Program-made: the position numbers and the translations under genes
Notes under the pieces: generated by a model
What the model was told of the DNA's origin: nothing
What the model saw: only the letters and a program-made list of their open reading frames with translations
Database searches by the model: none
Origin: Hadesarchaea archaeon
GTDB lineage: Archaea; Hadarchaeota; Hadarchaeia; Hadarchaeales; WYZ-LMO6
Assembly: GCA_004347925.1 (NCBI GenBank)
Contig: QNVD01000120.1
Coordinates: forward strand, 1 to 14,387
DNA length: 14,387 nucleotides
Direction: 5' to 3'
In this document: piece after piece, positions 1 through 6,255 of the stretch
Numbering within the stretch: position 1 is the first letter of the stretch
How the letters are laid out: each line of letters begins with the position of its first letter

Positions 1-168
1 ATGGTTCACCTCCGCCCTCAGGACCCTCAGCACGTCCTGGAGGCTCAGCCTGGGCGGGTAGACCAGGACGAAGTTGGAGCCCACCTTTACCTCCACCTCC
101 CTCGTCCCCCAGTCGTCCACCACGGACGGGAGCACTATCCGCCTCCTGTGGTCGATTTGCCTCCTCAT
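1..168 (-). CDS. AbrB/SpoVT-like DNA-binding protein, 3' end outside window
   Basis: Only the first 56 codons are present; the frame is still open at base 1, so the C-terminus is missing. The start ATG overlaps the stop of the 54-aa gene upstream (ATGA-type overlap), so the two are translationally coupled. The segment RRRIVLPSVVDDWG followed by EVEVKVGSNFVLVYPP has the pattern of a swapped-hairpin AbrB/MazE domain: a basic strand, a [IV]xLPxxxxxxW motif, then two short strands ending in a hydrophobic V-Y-P-P. The complete AbrB-like protein at 12964-13233 has the same layout (VTVPKGWVKF ... VELVV ... VVVFPP). Known members bind DNA as dimers and act as repressors or antitoxins. The role here is inferred to be transcription control. 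Family assignment is fairly secure; the target is unknown. Confidence 0.72.
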   Translation of the reverse strand, partial: MRRQIDHRRRIVLPSVVDDWGTREVEVKVGSNFVLVYPPRLSLQDVLRVLRAEVNH

Positions 169-329
169 TCCTCCCCGATTTTCTCGAGCCTCTCCCCGAA
201 CCTCCTGACCAGTGCACCGAGCGCCCTCAGGTAATCCCTCCCCGCCCTGACCGATATCGCCTTGACCTCCCGGACGAACTCCTCCACCGCCTCCTCCACC
301 TCCCTCAGCGGCTCCTCTCCCTCTCCCAT
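165..329 (-). CDS. 54-aa charged helical protein, first gene of the AbrB unit
   Basis: No family is recognised. The 54 residues are almost wholly charged and heptad-like: an acidic first half (GEGEEPLREVEEAVEEFVREV) and a basic second half (RAGRDYLRALGALVRRFGERLEKIGEE). A single amphipathic helix or short coiled coil is expected, with no membrane segment and no cysteine. The start is set by a TATA element at 348-357 that lies 26 nt upstream of the ATG, so the message is probably leaderless. Its TGA overlaps the ATG of the AbrB-like gene. A small partner or oligomerisation factor for that regulator is possible but is only an inference from context. The 20 bases including its start codon are duplicated exactly at the gene starting at 12614. 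Confidence 0.7.
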   Translation of the reverse strand: MGEGEEPLREVEEAVEEFVREVKAISVRAGRDYLRALGALVRRFGERLEKIGEE

Positions 330-357
330 CCCACACTGTTCCCACGGCTTAAAAAGG
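327..357 (-). promoter_or_regulatory. TATA promoter with the shared 20-bp start-site element
   Basis: Plus-strand bases 348-357 read cttaaaaagg (CCTTTTTAAG on the coding strand), a TATA box 26 nt before the ATG at 329. Bases 327-346 (catcccacactgttcccacg) are identical to 12612-12631. On the coding strand the element contains GTGGGA twice, which may be a direct-repeat operator covering the transcription start. Confidence 0.65.
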
Positions 358-377
358 CTTTAGGGGACTCAGCAGAC

Positions 378-644
378 TCATGCCAGGAGCCTTAGGACCG
401 TGACCAGGGCCGAGGTGGCGTAGAGGGGTATGGAGTACTCGAGCACGTCCACGTACACCTTGTCGGGGCACTTGTCGATCCACCAGAAGTGGAGCCACTC
501 CACGACCTCGTATACAATGAAGCAGGAGAAGAGCACCGCCGCGAGCCAGGGCCCGACCAAAATCCCCCCCACCGGGGTCAGGTAGCCGGCGAAGGAGTGG
601 CTGCCCCCGACGAAGTAGTGCCAGAGGGGATAGCCGTGGACCAC
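378..644 (-). CDS. Small two-TM membrane protein (holin-like size), 88 aa
   Basis: From the GTG at 644 the protein begins VHGYPLWHYFVGGSHSFAGYL. It then has a strong membrane segment (GGILVGPWLAAVLFSCFIVYEVVEWLHFWW) and a second hydrophobic C-terminal helix (IPLYATSALVTVLRLL). The acidic YEVVEW motif inside the first helix and the HSFAGYLTP lead-in are distinctive. GTG 644 is chosen because an AGGTGG lies just before it and it follows the TAG of the upstream gene at 670. A TTG at 668 would add eight residues, and the longer upstream-open frame overlaps the 342-aa gene and looks non-coding. It sits at the end of the surface-protein operon. Size and topology fit a holin or small virion membrane protein; neither can be shown from sequence alone. 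Confidence 0.6.
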   Translation of the reverse strand: MVHGYPLWHYFVGGSHSFAGYLTPVGGILVGPWLAAVLFSCFIVYEVVEWLHFWWIDKCPDKVYVDVLEYSIPLYATSALVTVLRLLA

Positions 645-669
645 CGGCCACCTAGAGCGACGCCCCAAG

Positions 670-1698
670 CTAGGTCGAGATGACCAGCTTGAAGTATATC
701 CTCGCGATTCCGCCCGCCGGGATTGAGACCCCGGCCGTGTTCCTCCCCCTGTGGATGACGTAGTACCGGTCGTTCTGGTTGCTGTCAAAAAACCTCCCCA
801 CCACAATCCACTCCTTCAGGGTCACGGCGCTGGAGCAGGTCCTGTCCTCCCACCTCTCGATTGTCAGGCTGCCCGTCGCCTCCGTCGTGGCGTAGGACTT
901 CGTGCAGTAGGTGCTCGAGGCCTCCGTGATGTACGCCCTGTCATCGTAGGCGGGCGCCGTCGTCCCCGTCCCCACCCTGCACTCCTCCACATAGCAGGTG
1001 GAAGGCCCGGTGTAGTGGGCCTTGTACTCGGTCCCGGTGGCGAAGTCGTACAGCCACTGGGGGCTCCAGTTGGTGAGCCAGGTGTTGCCCAGGTAGTACT
1101 GGTAGCCCCCGGCGGTCATCATGTGGGCTAGGGCCCTGTTGAACCACTTGGTGTACCCGCTCGTGTCGGTGAGCGACGGCACAGGGAGGGTCAGGGTGTA
1201 CCTGATGTCCACGAGCTGCCCCGACTGCACCGGCACGCTCCCCGTGTCCCTGGCTACGAGGAACTTGTTCTGCATGTACCCCCCGGACACGCCGTGCCCT
1301 CCCACCAGCCCGAACTCCCTCAGCGTGGTCGTCTCGTTCATCTTGATTCTCTTCGAGAGCCCGAAGGTTATCCCCGAGGCCGTCTCGGATATGTCTATGA
1401 CGGAGTAGCTGTCTAGGGTGTAGGAGGCGGGGCTCAGAATCTTGTAGTCGCTCTCGGTAGGGGAGGTCCCGTCCTTCCCCGCCTGTATGTCCCAGAAGGC
1501 CGTATTCCCGGCCGGGCTCGCCACAGAGGGGGTGAAGGAGCTCCCGCTTGTGTCCGTCAGGTCCAGGGGCGTCAGGAAGACGAGGTAGCCAAGCCACCTC
1601 CTGAACCACTTCGTCATCAGGTCCCCCGCCGAGACGTGCCTCCTCCTCCCGTCCACAAGCACCTCGAGGCAGAGCCTGGGCCTCACAACCAGCTCCAT
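670..1698 (-). CDS. Virion surface / tail-fibre-like protein with a duplicated domain, 342 aa
   Basis: A beta-rich protein with no membrane segment. Residues about 29-172 and 183-341 are two diverged copies of one module. Each starts with TKWF[RN]R.L near LTDTSG, and each ends with a strand series: TTLREFGLVGG...FLVARDTGSVPVQSGQLVDIRYTL in copy 1, and VTLKEWIVVGR...YVIHRGRNTAGVSIPAGGIARIYFKL in copy 2. The pattern [LI]xxREFGL ... V[PS][VI]xxG resembles phage and archaeal-virus tail or fibre proteins. The opening MELVVRPRLCLEVLVDG...GDLMTKWF is also typical of such proteins. Only copy 2 has extra cysteines (C235, C240, C265, C288), which may form disulfides. Its own TATA box at 1716-1725 lies 26 nt upstream. 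The product is probably on the virion exterior; exact position and receptor are unknown. Confidence 0.75.
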   Translation of the reverse strand: MELVVRPRLCLEVLVDGRRRHVSAGDLMTKWFRRWLGYLVFLTPLDLTDTSGSSFTPSVASPAGNTAFWDIQAGKDGTSPTESDYKILSPASYTLDSYSVIDISETASGITFGLSKRIKMNETTTLREFGLVGGHGVSGGYMQNKFLVARDTGSVPVQSGQLVDIRYTLTLPVPSLTDTSGYTKWFNRALAHMMTAGGYQYYLGNTWLTNWSPQWLYDFATGTEYKAHYTGPSTCYVEECRVGTGTTAPAYDDRAYITEASSTYCTKSYATTEATGSLTIERWEDRTCSSAVTLKEWIVVGRFFDSNQNDRYYVIHRGRNTAGVSIPAGGIARIYFKLVIST

Positions 1699-1725
1699 CA
1701 GAGACTGGGACGCCGCATATTTAAG
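1696..1725 (-). promoter_or_regulatory. TATA promoter for the 342-aa gene
   Basis: On the coding strand TTAAATAT begins 26 nt before the ATG at 1698 and the start context is TCTCTGATGG. There is no room for a leader, so leaderless transcription is expected. Confidence 0.65.
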
Positions 1726-1765
1726 ACTGCGAGCGGGAAATCCACACCCTTCAGGGGTGGGTGGC

Positions 1766-3730
1766 TCACGCCGAGGAGAGGCTCGAGGAGGCGGAGATCG
1801 ATGGGGAGTAGGACTCCGCTACCGTCGCGCAGGTCAGGCCCGAGGAGGCGGAGATCGATGGGGAGTAGGACTCCGCTACCGTCGCGCAGGTCAGGCCCGA
1901 GGAGGCGGAGATCGATGGGGAGTATGACTGGGAGAGCGTCCCCGGGACGAGGCCGGAGGAGGCGGAGATTGAGGGGGAGCAGGCGAGGGCCTGAACCGGG
2001 CTGGTCAGGCACGAGCTGGCCACGAGCCCGAAGCCCGGCCTGAGCCCCAGGTAGCCGTACCCCCAGAGCAGGACCTGCCTCAGCCTGGCCTCAGGCCCCT
2101 CGAACTCCTCACCTGGGTGCTCGGACAGGTGGTCCGCCGACAGGAACTCGTCCCAGGCCGCCTTCTTTGCCTCCAGGGAGTTGGTCAGGTCAAGCGGCTC
2201 TGCCAGCTTCTCCGAGGTCCTGAACCCGCACTCCGGGCAGGCGATCCATATCTTCGCACCCCCCGCCGTCCGCTCGGTGAACGGGTGGTAGCCCCTCGGG
2301 GGGGCCAGCAGGACGACCGAGCCGCCTATCTTCGCCGGCACGGCTATCTCCGCCCTGAGGAGGGACCAGTGGTTGGTAGCCGGCCTGGAGAACTTCACGT
2401 ACAGGTACCTCCCGACCCCCTTCAGGACCAGCATCCCCAGGACGTGGGAGGGGAGGGCCTCTCCGCCGGGGGCGAGGCAGACGTCTATCGGGTACACCAT
2501 GAAGGCCGTCCCGGAGGGCATCCCCGTCGAGATGTAGTGACAGAGCGCCTCCGGGATGATGTTCTGCTTCAGGTCGATGTCCGCCGACTCCCAGCCGCAG
2601 GAGCAGACCGCCCTCCATACCGTCACCCCCTCGACCCTCTTCTCAACCGCCTTCACTATGTGGACCTTGTACCTGAACTTCACGTCCGGGCTCTCGACGC
2701 TGGTCACGTCCGGCTTGTCCGCCTCCCAGACGTCCAGGAATATCTCCGCCCCCGGCAGCGGGTAGATTAGGCTCGGGTCCCTGTGCCTCACCAGGACCCA
2801 GTTCACCCCGCCCGGGACCGGCTGCTCAACGAGCCTGATGAAGTAGTCCGCCGTCCCTGGCTCGAAGTAGAGGGACGCCGTCCTCCTTGGGAAGAGCTCC
2901 GCCTGGTCGAGGTGGATCCGGAACTCCGTGTGGTCCTCGTCCACCACTATCCGCTGCCCGGGCGCCCTCGTCCCCCCGAGCCAGTAGGGGAGGTCCCTGT
3001 TCTGGTCGAAGTCCACGGAGAGCACGTACTCGCCCTTCGGGACGTTGTAGAAGACGACGGTCCCGTCCGCGAGGGTGGCCCCCCTCTTCTCCCAGGCGGG
3101 GTTGTAGAGCCTCACGGTGAGGTTCTCCAGGGGGAGCCTGGACCTCACGTACCTCCTGAGGGTCGGGGGAACCACGGGCCAGTGGGGGGTCGGGGCACCG
3201 GGGACGCACTTCCCCTCCTCCACCCAGGGTCTGTAGAGCTCCATGAGGAGGTAGCCCCAGGGGCTGTGCCAGAGGGTGTAGGCCTTGAGGACGGCGGGGC
3301 TGAGCGCGTACGCCTCGGAGTAGGAGTCGTTCCCCCAGAGCTGGTCGGCGGTCGCCGAAATCCTCACGTTCACGGTGCCGGACTGAGAGGGCGCGGGGAG
3401 GTCCGGCCCGAGCTCTATCTTCACGGGCAGGATCTTCAGGGGCTCGACATAGACGCGCTTGGAGGAATCGAGGTACCCCGGCTTGGACGCCTTCACCGTC
3501 CTCCAGCCCGTCCCTACCCTCAGCGAGACCTTCCCCTCCTTGTCCGTCGTACCCGACACGCCATCCGCCGTGACCTCCGCCCCCTCTATCGGGCTCCCGG
3601 AGAGGTAGTCCACCACCTCGACGCTTACCGTCCCCTTGAGGACCCTCTCCGTGGTGTACCGGTACAGGAGCCAGGCGCCCACTCCGCCAATCGCAACCGT
3701 TCCCAGCCTCCTGGCCGCCTCCCTCCCCAT
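1766..3730 (-). CDS. Membrane-anchored modular surface protein, 654 aa, repeat C-terminus
   Basis: The protein starts with a basic N-terminus and one membrane helix (about residues 8-24, GTVAIGGVGAWLLYRY). Residues 33-95 form a carboxypeptidase-regulatory/PEGA-like beta-sandwich (GSPIEGAEVTADG...TTDKEGKVSLRVGTGWRTVKASKPGY). A second similar sandwich spans about 196-245 (GATLADGTVVFYNVPKGEYVLSV). Two cysteine/histidine clusters follow: C376-x-C378 with C397-H398, and C498-x2-C501 with H534-x3-H538. The second looks like a C2H2-type zinc site with a long loop. The C-terminus (from about 584) consists of 19-residue repeats with core SPSISASSGLTCATVAE. An SD-like GGAGG lies 8 nt before the ATG, and a TATA-like AAATAA overlaps the stop of the 358-aa gene. 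Probably displayed on the virion or cell envelope; the function is not established. Confidence 0.75.
   Translation of the reverse strand: MGREAARRLGTVAIGGVGAWLLYRYTTERVLKGTVSVEVVDYLSGSPIEGAEVTADGVSGTTDKEGKVSLRVGTGWRTVKASKPGYLDSSKRVYVEPLKILPVKIELGPDLPAPSQSGTVNVRISATADQLWGNDSYSEAYALSPAVLKAYTLWHSPWGYLLMELYRPWVEEGKCVPGAPTPHWPVVPPTLRRYVRSRLPLENLTVRLYNPAWEKRGATLADGTVVFYNVPKGEYVLSVDFDQNRDLPYWLGGTRAPGQRIVVDEDHTEFRIHLDQAELFPRRTASLYFEPGTADYFIRLVEQPVPGGVNWVLVRHRDPSLIYPLPGAEIFLDVWEADKPDVTSVESPDVKFRYKVHIVKAVEKRVEGVTVWRAVCSCGWESADIDLKQNIIPEALCHYISTGMPSGTAFMVYPIDVCLAPGGEALPSHVLGMLVLKGVGRYLYVKFSRPATNHWSLLRAEIAVPAKIGGSVVLLAPPRGYHPFTERTAGGAKIWIACPECGFRTSEKLAEPLDLTNSLEAKKAAWDEFLSADHLSEHPGEEFEGPEARLRQVLLWGYGYLGLRPGFGLVASSCLTSPVQALACSPSISASSGLVPGTLSQSYSPSISASSGLTCATVAESYSPSISASSGLTCATVAESYSPSISASSSLSSA
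1784..1975. repeat. 57-bp tandem repeat inside the 654-aa gene
   Basis: Units start at 1784, 1841, 1898 and 1955. Units 1784-1840 and 1841-1897 are identical. The third keeps the first 27 bases or so and then diverges, and the fourth is partial (core gaggaggcggagat). The period of 57 keeps the reading frame and gives 19-residue repeats with one cysteine each in the two identical copies. Confidence 0.9.
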
Positions 3731-3748
3731 CAGAAAGTCCTCCTTTCC

Positions 3749-4825
3749 TTATTTCTTCCTAGGAGGAAGCTGGGATAGGCCCCAGAGCACGACACCCAAG
3801 ACAAGGACCCCGATACCCAGCTTGATGATGTCGGACAGGGAGATGGCGGGAGCCGCCGCGGCCTCCGCAATCTTGGAGTACCCCTCCGTCACCGCCTCGA
3901 TTATCTCCTTCTTTGTCTGGTCGCTCAGGTTCGGGTTGTTCACCACGTTGTTCACCGTGTCGTGCTGGAGCTCGGCTATGGTCCTCTGCGTCTCCGCCTG
4001 CTTCTCCACCGCCCTCGCCCAGGGCTTCACGATGTAGTCCCCGACCCACCTGACGGCCAGGCAGGCGAAGATGCCCACGAGGGCTATCTTCACGAGGGGC
4101 AGCAACGCTTTCCAGGCGAAGGGCGACTTGATGTATACAATCACCTTCGGGGGGGCGACGACAATCGAGAGCACCTCCGAGGACGGGTCGTAGTCCTTGA
4201 TTATCCTCGCGACGTCGGACTTGAAGGCCTCGCTCTGCGTCCAGACGAACCCCACATGGCCCAGGGACTCGCAGGCCACCTGGTCCATCACGAGGATGTC
4301 CGTCGCGTCCTCGGGTATGTCGTATATGCCGTGGGGAGGTGCCAGGTTCAGCGCCCCCTGCCTCCACCTCGTGACGTAGTTGGTGAGGTCCGTCCTGATG
4401 CTCTCGGCCAGATAGACCGCCACGCAGAGCTCCCTCCCCCCCGCCCTGACGAAGGTCTCCGCCAGGGACAGGTACTGCTCGAAGGCCGAGACGTCAATCC
4501 CCTCCGCCTTGGCGGCCTGAATCATCGCCACTATGTCCGCCCTCCTTGAGTCGTAGGCCGAGAGGAGCTTGTTCAGATTGTCCTCGGTCATGAGCATGTC
4601 CCTGGCTATCTTGACGGCGTAGCGCGCCGAGGCGTAGGCCCCGTCGAGGTCACCCTGCCCGGCCTTCGTCACGGCGTCCTGGTAGTAGGCCGGGGCGTTC
4701 CCCAAGTCGCAGCCCGCCAGCCCGGCCACGTTGGAGAGCCACAAGTACCAGTCCATGTAGAAGGAGACGTCCAGCCCCGTGACGCTCTGGCCGACCTTCT
4801 CCCTCAGCTGGTCGATCCACACCAT
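3749..4825 (-). CDS. Two-TM protein with large helical N-domain, 358 aa
   Basis: No family is recognised. Residues 1-160 are helical and resemble tandem helical hairpins (AYYQDAVTKAGQGDLDGAYASARYAVKIARDML). Residues 165-235 are mixed, ending in SIVVAPPKVIVYIKSPFAW. Membrane helix 1 is about 240-260 (LLPLVKIALVGIFACLAVRW) and helix 2 about 333-352 (IIKLGIGVLVLGVVLWGL). A charged, coiled-coil-prone loop lies between them (268-325) and the tail is basic (PPRKK). The ATG follows the TGA of the 86-aa gene after one base, with an upstream GGGGGAG as ribosome site, so it is in the operon starting at 5272. Topology suggests a structural or membrane-remodelling virion component; this is inference only. 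Confidence 0.7.
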   Translation of the reverse strand: MVWIDQLREKVGQSVTGLDVSFYMDWYLWLSNVAGLAGCDLGNAPAYYQDAVTKAGQGDLDGAYASARYAVKIARDMLMTEDNLNKLLSAYDSRRADIVAMIQAAKAEGIDVSAFEQYLSLAETFVRAGGRELCVAVYLAESIRTDLTNYVTRWRQGALNLAPPHGIYDIPEDATDILVMDQVACESLGHVGFVWTQSEAFKSDVARIIKDYDPSSEVLSIVVAPPKVIVYIKSPFAWKALLPLVKIALVGIFACLAVRWVGDYIVKPWARAVEKQAETQRTIAELQHDTVNNVVNNPNLSDQTKKEIIEAVTEGYSKIAEAAAAPAISLSDIIKLGIGVLVLGVVLWGLSQLPPRKK

Positions 4826-4826
4826 C

Positions 4827-5087
4827 TCAAGCTCCCCCTCCCCAACTTAAAGCCTCGCCGAGGAGTATCCCCCCTCCGATTCCCACCGTGGCGTACATCG
4901 GGACGCCCTCCATCCCGGACCCGACGTACATGACCACCCCGCCTGCGATGCAGGAGACTACGGTTCTCTTGGGGACCCCGAACAGCGTCTCCGTCTTGTA
5001 CCTGGGCTCTATTATCCTCTTGAAGAGCAGGTATCCCACCCCCAGCCCCGCGAGCCCTGCCAGCGGGGCGAGGCTCCTGACCTGCAT
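4827..5087 (-). CDS. Three-TM small membrane protein, 86 aa, paralogue of the 85-aa protein
   Basis: Three hydrophobic stretches are visible: LAPLAGLAGLGVGYLLF, VVSCIAGGVVMYVG, and a C-terminal VGIGGGILLGEALSW. A basic loop (KRIIEPRYKTE...KRT) follows the first. The product of 5302-5559 has the same order: first helix, [RK]R..PERY loop, glycine-rich second helix, then GGLGAGAVLEEAFHRV. The two are probably paralogues despite low identity. The start ATG overlaps the TGA of the 61-aa gene (TGATG). Hydrophobic helical proteins of this size are candidates for membrane-embedded virion coat proteins in archaeal viruses, but no homology to a named family can be claimed. Confidence 0.72.
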   Translation of the reverse strand: MQVRSLAPLAGLAGLGVGYLLFKRIIEPRYKTETLFGVPKRTVVSCIAGGVVMYVGSGMEGVPMYATVGIGGGILLGEALSWGGGA

Positions 5088-5272
5088 CAGCCCCTGACCG
5101 CCCTCCTCAGGGAGTTTGCCGTCTCCACCACCAGGGGGACGCCGTACATGGCCGCCGGGAAGCAGAGGAAGCCGGCCAGGAACGGGGCCGACTCGTAGAG
5201 CTTGTAACCTGCGGCCAGCCCGGCTACCGCCCCTAGGAGAACGGCAACGTCCCTAGGCTTGACCTCGGGCAT
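5087..5272 (-). CDS. Two-TM small membrane protein, 61 aa
   Basis: The sequence has an acidic/basic start (MPEVKPRD), helix VAVLLGAVAGLAAGYKLY, a short SAPF turn, helix LAGFLCFPAAMYGVPLVV and a basic end (SLRRAVRG). It is the first gene of the operon running to the 654-aa gene. Its promoter TATA lies 24-26 nt upstream and the start context is TATCTGATG. Its stop TGA overlaps the next ATG. It is not clearly related to the 55-57 aa two-TM family further right. Probably a virion or host-membrane protein; function unknown. Confidence 0.72.
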   Translation of the reverse strand: MPEVKPRDVAVLLGAVAGLAAGYKLYESAPFLAGFLCFPAAMYGVPLVVETANSLRRAVRG

Positions 5273-5300
5273 CAGATAATTGCCCGAGCCTTAAAATAAG
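5270..5300 (-). promoter_or_regulatory. TATA promoter of the 5272 operon
   Basis: Plus-strand cttaaaataa at 5290-5299 reads TTATTTTAAG on the coding strand, 24-26 nt before the ATG. The stop codon of the 85-aa gene ends directly upstream at 5302, leaving the promoter as the only spacer. Confidence 0.65.
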
Positions 5301-5301
5301 C

Positions 5302-5559
5302 CTATCTGCCGGTCACCCTGTGGAAGGCCTCCTCGAGGACGGCCCCTGCACCGAGTCCGCCAGCGAAGACGTTGGACTTCTCGGGTAGGAGCACGTACCC
5401 GCCCAGCCCGACGCCGGCACCGAGTATCCCCGTGGTGAGGAGCTTCAGGGAGACGGGGCCTATGTACCTCTCCGGCACGTACCTCCTCACCAGGTAGCGG
5501 TTCACCAGTCCCCCTGCCACGAGGCCTCCGCACAGGATCCCCACGGTTCTCGCATCCAT
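5302..5559 (-). CDS. Three-TM small membrane protein, 85 aa, paralogue of the 86-aa protein
   Basis: Hydrophobic stretches are VGILCGGLVAGGLVNRYLV, LLTTGILGAGVGLGGYVLL and VFAGGLGAGAVLEEAF. A basic loop RRYVPERYIGPV follows the first, matching the KRIIEPRYKTETLFGV loop of the product of 4827-5087. Both end in a glycine-rich helix followed by [GE]EA. It is a single-gene unit: a TATA at 5579-5586 lies 26 nt before the ATG, and the next promoter starts after its TAG. Candidate membrane-embedded virion protein; no named family is recognised. Confidence 0.72.
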   Translation of the reverse strand: MDARTVGILCGGLVAGGLVNRYLVRRYVPERYIGPVSLKLLTTGILGAGVGLGGYVLLPEKSNVFAGGLGAGAVLEEAFHRVTGR

Positions 5560-5586
5560 CGAATACCTATCCTCCCCCCTTAAAAG
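5557..5586 (-). promoter_or_regulatory. TATA promoter for the 85-aa gene
   Basis: CTTTTAAG on the coding strand (plus 5579-5586) lies 26 nt before the ATG at 5559. It starts four bases after the stop codon of the transglutaminase-like gene. Confidence 0.65.
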
Positions 5587-5589
5587 CCT

Positions 5590-6036
5590 TTACAGCAGGA
5601 TGAGGAAGGGCTTGGCGTCCGGGTACCTCGATAGGATGTCCGACCACGACATGACCCCGTCCGTCTGCGGCTCCACTATCCTGACCTCTCCCCTGTCGTT
5701 CACGTAGAGGTTCTGGGCGTGTCCCGCCTGGTTGAGGTTCGACCACCAGTAGATCTGCCCGAAGCAGAAACCGTAACCCCAGCAGGTGCACTCCAACGTG
5801 CCGTGCAGGGCCTGGGCGAAGTCGTCACAGTCGGAGACCACACTTTGCCAGGGGAGCCTGTCCGTCCCGTCCGCGTCCAGGAAGGCCCTAACAACGTCGT
5901 CCGTCGGCAGCCTGTACCACTCGTCCACCAGGGCCAGAAGCCCGTCCCAGTCCGTCCCGAACACCGGCCTGAGGCAGTTCTCCCAGACCCAGTCCGCCGT
6001 CTGGATGGGGAAGGACTCGGGCGGGGGGAGGCTCAC
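5590..6036 (-). CDS. Transglutaminase/papain-like cysteine enzyme-like protein, 5' part frameshifted
   Basis: The uninterrupted frame from GTG 6036 gives 148 aa. A cysteine-protease or transglutaminase-type arrangement is visible: C70 in SDCDDFAQAL, H106 in AGHAQNLYV, and an acidic residue in VRIVEPQTD (E122 or D126). Order and spacing (C...H...[DE]) fit the transglutaminase-like fold found in phage and archaeal-virus genomes. Extra cysteines (C83, C85, C91) cluster between C70 and H106. The GTG is unlikely to be the true start: the same frame stays open upstream to about 6187. There it encodes YERLKRGLAAFSGLGLALALAG followed by RVRAAPP, a membrane/signal segment matching those of neighbouring proteins. 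Joining that to the ATG at 6211 needs a one-base change at the A6 run (6170-6175), giving about 206 aa. Secreted or virion-attached enzyme-like role inferred. Confidence 0.68.
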   Translation of the reverse strand: MSLPPPESFPIQTADWVWENCLRPVFGTDWDGLLALVDEWYRLPTDDVVRAFLDADGTDRLPWQSVVSDCDDFAQALHGTLECTCWGYGFCFGQIYWWSNLNQAGHAQNLYVNDRGEVRIVEPQTDGVMSWSDILSRYPDAKPFLILL

Positions 6037-6139
6037 CTTGGGGGCCGGGAGGTAGACGTAGACCAGCGGCGGTGCGGCCCTGACGCGTCCGGCGAGCGCG
6101 AGGGCAAGGCCGAGGCCGGAGAAGGCCGCTAGGCCCCTC

Positions 6140-6211
6140 TTAAGCCTCTCGTACCTGGAGCCTCCTCCGAAAAAAGACGACCCTCACCTTGCCTTCCCGT
6201 CTCTCCTCCAT
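6140..6211 (-). CDS. 5' fragment of the transglutaminase-like gene, out of frame
   Basis: The ATG at 6211 has a TATA box 23-26 nt upstream and a start context (TTCCTGATGG) like its neighbours, so translation should begin here. The frame ends after 23 residues at TAA 6140. After the first 14 residues (MEERREGKVRVVFF) the T6 run on the coding strand is followed in the neighbouring frame by GGGSRYERLKRGLAAF, which continues into the 148-aa ORF. Removing one T restores a single reading frame. This is either a real frameshift mutation, programmed slippage, or a sequence error. Confidence 0.55.
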   Translation of the reverse strand: MEERREGKVRVVFFRRRLQVREA

Positions 6212-6236
6212 CAGGAAACGTCGTTGATTTTATATT
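6209..6236 (-). promoter_or_regulatory. TATA promoter for the frameshifted gene
   Basis: Plus-strand ttttatatt around 6228-6236 gives AATATAAAA on the coding strand, with TATAAAAT starting 23 nt before the ATG at 6211. Its position marks 6211, not 6036, as the intended start of the unit. Confidence 0.6.
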
Positions 6237-6255
6237 TACCCGCCGATTTAAAGTC

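Noticed and set aside
349..651. Minus-strand 100-codon frame overlapping the 88-aa membrane protein
   Set aside because: Arginine/leucine/glycine-rich translation without structure, while the other frame gives two clean membrane helices.
1784..1975. CRISPR array
   Set aside because: Repeats are directly adjacent with no unique spacers, and the 57-bp period preserves a protein frame.
2117..3778. Long rightward open frames opposite the 654-aa and neighbouring genes (e.g. 2117-2770, 2783-3778)
   Set aside because: They are rich in P, R, G, H and V, lack recognisable domains, and mirror the GC-rich third positions of clearly coding minus-strand genes; no rightward promoter is seen.
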